From: Apricaphanius iberus
Taxonomy: Eukaryota; Chordata; Actinopteri; Cyprinodontiformes; Aphaniidae
NCBI GenBank assembly: GCA_028564705.1
Contig: JAPXFQ010000128.1
Coordinates: 229,809 to 293,808, forward strand
Direction: 5' to 3'
DNA length: 64,000 bases
Every line of letters starts with the position of its first letter. Position 1 is the stretch's first letter. The position numbers and the translations under genes were made by a program. Below the pieces are notes generated by a model. That model made no database searches. It was not told the origin of the DNA and saw nothing but the letters and a program-made list of their open reading frames with translations. This document shows, piece by piece, positions 57,753 through 64,000 of the stretch.

Positions 57753-60279
57753 TGATATTTTTGCATTGTGGTGTTTATTTAGATATCTAACGAGATGGGC
57801 TTTCATAATCTCTGCAGTTGTTACTGGTGAGTGGATTATTACACACAGTGCACACCAGTAACATAATATTAGAGAAATGTGTCCTAACACACATTATTGT
57901 CAAAATAAAACAAAGCAAAAATGAAGCTTAGTTTGAGAAGATAAATTAATGATTCTGATTATGTTTATTAATCAGTGAAGAGTGAAGCATTTACCTAGGA
58001 GATATGACACATTTTTGGGAACCTGTAGTTTAAAACATATGTGTTAAAATATTCCATACATACATATATATATATATATATATTATTTTTTATTTTATTT
58101 TTTGCTGTCAAATTTGGTGTAGTAATAATAATTTAAAAAAAATAAATATTCAGGCTTTAGACCCACATTGTATTTTAGGTCACCACTTCATTCTCAAGCC
58201 ACTTTTTAGAGCATAAATTCTTAGAAAGTTAACAGACTTTTCCATTGTATCAAAATTCATATTGCTTGGTAACATTCACACTTACATACAGTATAATCAC
58301 AATTGGAAATATTGGAGAAATATAGGAGTGTTTGCTTTCCAAAGAGACTTCAGAAATGTTTATACATAAAATGGTTCAAGAACATCAAACATTTTTATTT
58401 GGGTATGCATTTTTAAGAATTGTATGGCAGAAATTGCAGATATATTAAGGGGTGTGGAAACTGTAATAATTTTACAGAAAATGCTTATTTTTACGTAACA
58501 CTTCTGTTTTCTGGTCAGTTTTATTAAAATGTCTATCTCTAGAATCAGAACAGAACTGGGTAAAATAACTTTCAATTGTTTTGTTCCATCTTTTAGGAAT
58601 AACCTTCAAAAGTATTTAAACATTACAAATTTGATTTATGTAAGTCAATTTAAAATACTTTTAAGAGTTTGAGAAAATGACCTTGGGCAAATGTAACTGC
58701 TTTCCACACCAAGTTGTTATACTTTTCAATATTTTGTAATCGCTTCATTTTTCTTTTTTCTCAATGTGCTTTTATTATAACGTGTGTAATTTTTTTGTTT
58801 GTTTTTGTGCTGCTTTTTTGGAGCAGGTCACGCTCAGATTAGATTTGATATCTCAATTAGTGTACCCCCCCCCCCCCGTTTGAATAAAGAAATAAAATAA
58901 TAATAAAAATAAAATAATTCAAATTTGCTGAGTTTCCAGATGTATAGACCCCCATAAAATTCCATTTAAATATGCTAATATAAATGGCTTGATTAAAAGC
59001 TGCATTGATTTCCATTTGTTTATTTCATAAATTAAATAAATACATTTCTGAAAATTGGATTAATATATGTCCATAACTTTTAGAGTTTTATTGCTAACAG
59101 ACAAAAAATGATGGCAAAAACATAACCTCCTTTGCAGAGTTAATAATTTTAAATAATTATCTGCTTCTTGAATACATATATTACTGACTGTTGTTAGCCA
59201 GCCAGCAGCTTTAAGTGCATTGCAAGTATCAAACCTGGGACATTTCTTCCAGGTAATTTTTTGTGTTTTTTTCCACTTCAGATTCGAAAACGGGGCTATT
59301 GACTCTGAGCAGTAACTCATTCATTGCAGCCGTGTCTAGACTGATTGTAGTACAGAAGTGCTTTTTAAGCTCAATTAAAAATTGTGTTTTTCAGAAATAA
59401 AACTATGACTGATTATTCTGTCACAACAAGTGCACTTTGGAATGTAGATGGATTCAAACTCCTTTGAAAGGCATAACTGTAACAAATGTTCACTAATGGA
59501 CTTCCGTATTCAGGAGCAGAAATGTCACTAGTCTGGATAAATTCCCAGTATTCTAACCATGATCTGGTGTTCATTTCACAGTGTTTACCCTGTGTAAATG
59601 ATGATCCTTTCAATGTCAGTCAGAGGTCTCTCACACTAACAGATAAGAAAGCCTCAGAGATGTTGGATTTTATTTTAGCCTTATAACATAAAGACAGTTT
59701 GAATCCTGAAATACGAGGTTTTGATAACAGAACCAGAAAAAGACTGTGGTTCCTGGGAAATGTTCTTGAGTTTAAAAACATGCATTTTATTAACTAAATC
59801 CTTTATACAACCAGATAACTCAAAACCTGTTTCCTGTTTACGTTCATAATAAGAATTTAAATATAGAGCCAAACTTAAAACGCTAAAGTACATATCAAAG
59901 TCCAACATGATAACTTGGACTAAAACAGCAATGTTTGGCAAGATAGGACCTTTGGAATAGATATTGAGGGATTTTAGTGTATCTTCTAACTACATACCAG
60001 TAAACCTGTATGCATTTTCCATAACGTGCAGAATTTGACATTCATGGTACGCTGTTATGACTTGCCCCTCTAAACTATGCAAAAAGCTGCAGGTGTACGT
60101 TTTATTTTTTGTTGTTTCTTTCATGTGAGCTCTGTTTCAGATGTACACGGTACTCATGTATGACAACACGATGCAGGACCATAGAGAAACGGTTTCAGAC
60201 AATTGCGGTTGAAAAGTACCCTGGAAATCCTGAGGTCTCGCAAGAGCAGAATTTGATTTGTCTCTATAAGACGCTTTGG
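57753..60279. other. Non-coding stretch with simple repeats
   Basis: An AT tract lies at 58066-58083 and a C13 homopolymer at 58865-58877. Frames around 58.4, 59.1, 59.5 and 59.8 kb lack domains. No gene is supported. Confidence 0.4.
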
Positions 60280-60650
60280 CATTGAGCAATGGTACTGTTA
60301 CTGCACTATGTGAGCAGTTTGGGGAACCAATCAAATTAGTGTATCTGAAGAAGGCAGGCCAGAGGCGAGTTGAGCTGATGACGATAGCATTGCAGCGTCT
60401 GAAATCACTTAGTAAACATTGAAAGATGGCTACAGATTAACAACAGTTGTTTGAAACGGCTTTGGACGCTACAATGAACGAGTTAGACTTAAATTTTCAT
60501 CTAAAAGACGAACAGAAAACCGCACTTAAATAGTTCCTTTGTAAGAAAGATATTTTTGCTGTTTTGCCGACTGGATACGGCAAGAGTTTAATCTACCAGT
60601 TAGCTCCGCTGGTAGCTTTGGATACGTCACACCGTGTATTGTTGTGATTG
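60280..60650 (+). pseudogene. RecQ-like helicase first-exon remnant
   Basis: From ATG at 60426 the frame reads MATD, stop, QQLFETALDATMNELDLNFH, LKDEQKTALK, stop, FLCKKDIFAVLPTGYGKSLI, YQLAPLVA, then stops in the next text. LPTGYGKSLIYQ is the Walker A motif in its RecQ-type form, preceded by a conserved-looking FR.EQ...L-like helix (here LKDEQKTAL). The DEAH box, helicase C domain and RQC/HRDC regions are absent. Two in-frame stops (60438 and about 60531) kill it. The text after LAPLVAL could be a decayed donor (GATACGT for GGTACGT), which would make this exon 1. Sequence 60290-60425 directly upstream appears to belong to the same repeated unit in fish (recalled). Confidence 0.6.
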
Positions 60651-61014
60651 GTCATGGTGTCATCCAATTGCATGCAGTAAGAGTCTCAAATGCATGGCCC
60701 ATTTCATTACTCATTGCCAGACCCTTAATCTTAATAGATTAGAGTGTTGATTTTTCCAGGCTCGTAGAAAAGCGGAGAATAACGTCTGATAAATTCTACC
60801 GGAATTATAACGTAACCCGCCCACACACACACATATATTGACACCTGTGCCACAGCTCTGCATGCTGCATGTTTTTATTTATTTATTTTTTTTTAACTAA
60901 CATGCCACCGCAACAAATCTCAACGCTACATAATGGCAGTAGTCACTACCTGACCCTACATACAGTCATGTGACTTCAACCCTTTCGGGATGAAACGAGA
61001 AGGGAACATTTTTG
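60651..61014. other. Non-coding sequence downstream of the RecQ-like exon
   Basis: Possibly the intron of the RecQ-like unit at first, then ordinary sequence with a CA-rich patch near 60820-60835 and a T-run near 60875-60893. Nothing else was identified. Confidence 0.3.
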
Positions 61015-61150
61015 CCAACACAGCAACTGTGTCACTATATTGAGCAACCATTTACACCCCTCTAGCAACTCTTTCTCAAAAAAGTGACTAGTGCCAGATC
61101 TGGCAAATTTTTATGTTGCAATTGGAGACCTTTGGAAACACTGCCGTAAA
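61015..61150 (+). repeat. Dispersed repeat, copy B (AGCAACTGTGTCACTAT family)
   Basis: CCAACACAGCAACTGTGTCA, then ACCCCTCTAGCAACT, AAAAAAGTGACTAGTG and ATTGGAGACCTTTGG follow the same order as in 11792-11955, same orientation. Divergence is high. Confidence 0.45.
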
Positions 61151-61643
61151 GCACGCATCAAGCAGCAGTGCAGCATTAGCCTAAAGTGATCGTAGTATCC
61201 AGCTCCGCCTGCCTGCACGCCCAGTCAGAGCGGTCAGAGAAGATATTTTTCCCACTGAGTCCAGAATGTTCATAAATTGCGCGCTTGAATCAGCCAATGG
61301 CTGGTGAGGCTCGATGTGAATACAAAAGAGTATCTGTTTAAAATAAATGACTGCACACTAAATAAATCCCCAGATTTCACTCACAGCTATTCATAGCCCT
61401 GCCTACATTGAAAGGCTGGTTTTATCCCAAAATTTGTGATATAAAAACATAACTATTTCAAAAGTTATTTATAGAAAAAAAACCGTGCAGTTCTAACCCC
61501 AACCATACAGTCATTAATGGTTTAATTCAGCAAAAGAAATATGGCTAGTCGGGAGGGGGGGTTGTGATCATCCAGTATTATGGAGGTGAAGACAGACCTG
61601 CCAAACAGAAGAGGGTCCATGTCTCTCAGAAGTTTTTTTAATA
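61151..61643. other. Non-coding stretch
   Basis: Slightly GC-richer at 61195-61250. No gene or element recognised. Confidence 0.35.
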
Positions 61644-62176
61644 CAGTGGTCCCTTTTAATGCAGGGGTTATGTTCTAAAGATAACCCACAACAGACAAAA
61701 TCAGGGAAGTACAACAATTATATATGTTTTAAGGCTGTAAAACCCCTCACCACAGAGTTTACATACTTTTCTCAGTCATACATTAACCTTTATTCACAGT
61801 AGTTGAAATACTCTCAAAGTTTAAACCCTTGTAGATTTTAAAACATAAAAGTATTAATATGATAGTTTCTTTGTTCATTGTTTTCGCTTAAGGTCTCAGA
61901 CCAAGTGTCTGCTTCCAAATGAGGAACATAGTTATGGGTTTTGTTCTGTTTTTTCTTCTGGACGAAAAGATTCTTATAACTAGACATGATAAATTTGCCT
62001 AGGGCAGACAGGAAGAGATTGACAAGTTCCAATTCTCTTCTATCAATCAGGACGCAGAACACAATGCGCATTGGTACACTGTAAAGAAAACATTTAAATT
62101 TGTACTATAAAAAAAAAATCAGTGAAACAGCAAGGCTGTGAATGGAGGACCACTGCGTTATAGTGAGGGACCACTG
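61644..62176. mobile_element. Tigger/mariner-like non-autonomous element (533 bp)
   Basis: The ends are CAGTGGTCCCT on both strands (left at 61644, right read backward from 62176), each flanked by TA (61642-61643 and 62177-62178), as for Tc1/mariner insertions. The wording CAGTGGTCCCTCACTATAAC resembles pogo/Tigger-type termini. A partial internal copy (GGACCACTGCG) sits just inside the right end at 62147-62157. A 77-codon minus-strand frame (62071-61838) has no recognised domain. Confidence 0.8.
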
Positions 62177-64000
62177 TAAATATCAAGACCAGTAACCGTG
62201 CTTGTGACCCTTTTAAAGTTCCTCATCACACATTGTGCACAGTGTGCGATTATGATGTGGACATCAGCCACCAGGGAGCTACAGGTAAATTACAAATCAG
62301 CCGTGGTGACGTGTGCACATGTGCTATAAGCCAATAAATATAAACAGAAAACTGTTTCAATATAAAAAAAAAATTACTATTTTTATTACATATAAAAATA
62401 TTTTTGATTAAATAAGTATGAAATAATTCAATACAGTTAACTTGTGGCTATCCTCTCGTTTAAGCACATCTATAAGTGAGTCAGGTCAAATTATAAAAAG
62501 TGTCTATCACTAAGAACTAAAAGAGAAATATAGAACCATAAACGTGTTTTCGCGTGTATGTGTGTTTTGGAGACTATCGACGCCATGTGGAGGTCAAAAA
62601 ACATAAATGATCCTGCTCAGAAGGGTACAAAATGTCTATTTTCTCAATTAAAAGTATTGTAATTAAAAAATGTATAACGAATTCCCGACCAGTGAAGCAG
62701 GAAAATACTGCATGCAAAGTAATGGAGTTGCAAAACATAAAATCTGTGAAAAAAAGCCGCACTGGTACTCAAAATATTTTGACAAGATTTGCAGGTCGGT
62801 AACTATCTATTTATTCTAACATTTCTAGTTGCATTGTCAATTACACTGCTTTGGAATTTTAAAGGGATTTAAAATATAATTCAAATTAATATTGGTCTGG
62901 CATTTTCTAGCTGTTAAATCTGCTAGGAGTACATTCCTTTTAGGTCAGACAGGTTTTAGGTGCTAATCTTCTGTTGCATAGGTTGTGAATTTATTCACAC
63001 ATGGAATGACCAAGATACCATGCATTTACAATATGAGTAATTAATATTCATGAAAGGACATAACTACATTTGTTTTTTGTTTTTTTTATAAATCCCACCT
63101 AAACTGATGTCATTATTAATGTTAATGTGTTTCAGAAGCTGAGAGGTTGGCTCAAAATTATAGATTGGAAAATATGTTGTTTCTTTTGTAAGCTTTTTCT
63201 TGGCAGTGAAAGTGGCAAAGTCGCAACGATACAGATTTTTCAGAGATTTGTTCGTATTAGGAATCTTAAACCACTTTTTTTCCCAGATCATTCATTTCTT
63301 TTGAAACAATCACTGTGAACCACCAATAGCTTATTACAGGCACCAAATCTCTTTCCCCCATTGACTCCCTTTATATGGATATATATATATATATATATAT
63401 CATTATCAGCATATCTTCTAAGGGACTCCAAATGGCTCCAAACTTGTTTGAGTTTAAGGATTTTTAGAACATCTTCACCAGGGGAGCCAGTTACTGAACA
63501 GTGTGCTGTATTCATATATTTAGTAGATGTTAGTTGTATCTACACTATTAGTGATCTGTATTGTGGTTTATAAGTGTTTCGAGTATTTAAGCACATAATA
63601 GTTACACAATAATTGTCAAATAAAAAACAAACTATAATGTTTTGAAACAACACGCATTGTGAGAATTCCCCATAACTCTCCAAAAGACAATATAGTTTTT
63701 TTTGATTTTGGAATAATTTCATATGTCTCTTGTTTGTGTGTGGAAAAAATGAATTGGGAATTGTACATAATCATGTCCTTTTGAAAACACTACCTATTCA
63801 TTATCTTGAACCACATTCATTGATGTCCTGTGATTATAAATTAGTATAACACATTGCTGACTTCATGTAAACTGAGGGGAAATGAGCTTGTGAAGAAGAC
63901 CTTGCCGAAATCACCTTTGGGGAGCTAATTTCTCCACCACAAGCAAAATAGAAGTGGTGAGAGTAATGGGCAAACATGATAAAAGAAATAAACATAAAAA
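62177..64000. other. Non-coding stretch with (AT)n at 63379-63400
   Basis: AT-rich sequence with short A- and T-runs and one AT microsatellite. Small frames have no recognised domains. No complete element was found up to the window end. Confidence 0.4.

Noticed and set aside
61838..62071. 77-codon minus-strand ORF inside the Tigger-like element
   Set aside because: No DNA-binding or DDE motif; the element is short and non-autonomous, so the frame is likely chance or a tiny remnant.
1..64000. CRISPR arrays, operons, riboswitches, bacterial promoters
   Set aside because: The sequence is vertebrate nuclear DNA in character; no regularly spaced direct repeats with unique spacers and no prokaryotic gene layout were seen.
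1..64000. tRNA, rRNA or snRNA genes
   Set aside because: No segment combined recognisable A-box and B-box promoters with a cloverleaf, and no rRNA or snRNA signature was found by eye; a covariance-model scan would be decisive.

Overview
The window looks like a gene-poor, AT-rich stretch of a teleost (probably acanthomorph) nuclear genome. I see no intact host protein-coding gene. Nearly all coding-like sequence belongs to broken transposable elements typical of fish: L2/Maui-like, Rex1-like and Rex3/RTE-like LINEs, Tc1/mariner, Tigger-like, hAT and PIF/Harbinger-like DNA transposons, one LTR-retrotransposon end, palindromic MITEs and AT/GT microsatellites. Family names rest on motifs in conceptual translations, terminal inverted repeats (TIRs), target-site duplications (TSDs) and remembered resemblance to fish repeats; no database search was possible.

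Layout. 1-1.3 kb: an internally deleted hAT transposase with an intron. 3.4 kb: a small unrecognised ORF. 7-8.2 kb: two palindromic MITE-like elements. 12.2-13.1 kb: a non-autonomous hAT element with a near-perfect 8-bp TSD. 13.36-14.07 kb: a CpG-rich patch with an ATG exon and splice donor, the only candidate for a host promoter and first exon. 14.8-15.5 kb: an L2 3' end, followed by a perfect 19-bp hairpin. 17.4-18.4 kb: LTR, polypurine tract and a repetitive internal 3' region, minus strand. 20.1-21.6 kb: a dispersed repeat ending in TATACAGTCTATGG. 22.4 kb: a Rex3 3' end. 23.4-24.7 kb: a GC-rich repeat.

25.8-32.6 kb is a nested cluster. A minus-strand Tc1 transposase gene is split by a 1.1-kb insertion flanked by CAGGAG. 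It is cut off by a long minus-strand L2-type LINE with endonuclease and reverse transcriptase, and that LINE lies head to head with a plus-strand Rex3-like RT copy. 33.5-34.3 kb: another L2 end. 37.9-40.9 kb: two complementary halves of Rex1-like RT in opposite orientation, with a 1.5-kb TIR-bounded element carrying ~147-bp tandem repeats between them. 40.9 kb: a hAT/ZBED-type C-terminal fragment.

45.0-47.3 kb: an L2 fragment broken by a hAT element that itself contains a second element. 48.5-51.0 kb: a Tc1-like copy with a 532-bp insertion flanked by a 10-bp duplication. 53.7-54.2 kb: two dispersed repeats. 55.4 kb: a hAT left end. 56.4-57.8 kb: a PIF/Harbinger-like element with a Myb/SANT-like protein remnant. 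60.3-60.65 kb: a RecQ-like helicase first-exon remnant with a Walker A motif and two stop codons. 61.6-62.2 kb: a Tigger/mariner-like element with TA duplications.

The elements do not form a pathway. The main information is the order of insertions, readable from who interrupts whom. I did not find a convincing undescribed system. The best leads are the RecQ-like exon in an apparently repeated context, the tandem-repeat-bearing TIR element at 38.4-39.85 kb, the perfect hairpin at 15.84 kb and the CpG-rich candidate exon at 13.58 kb.
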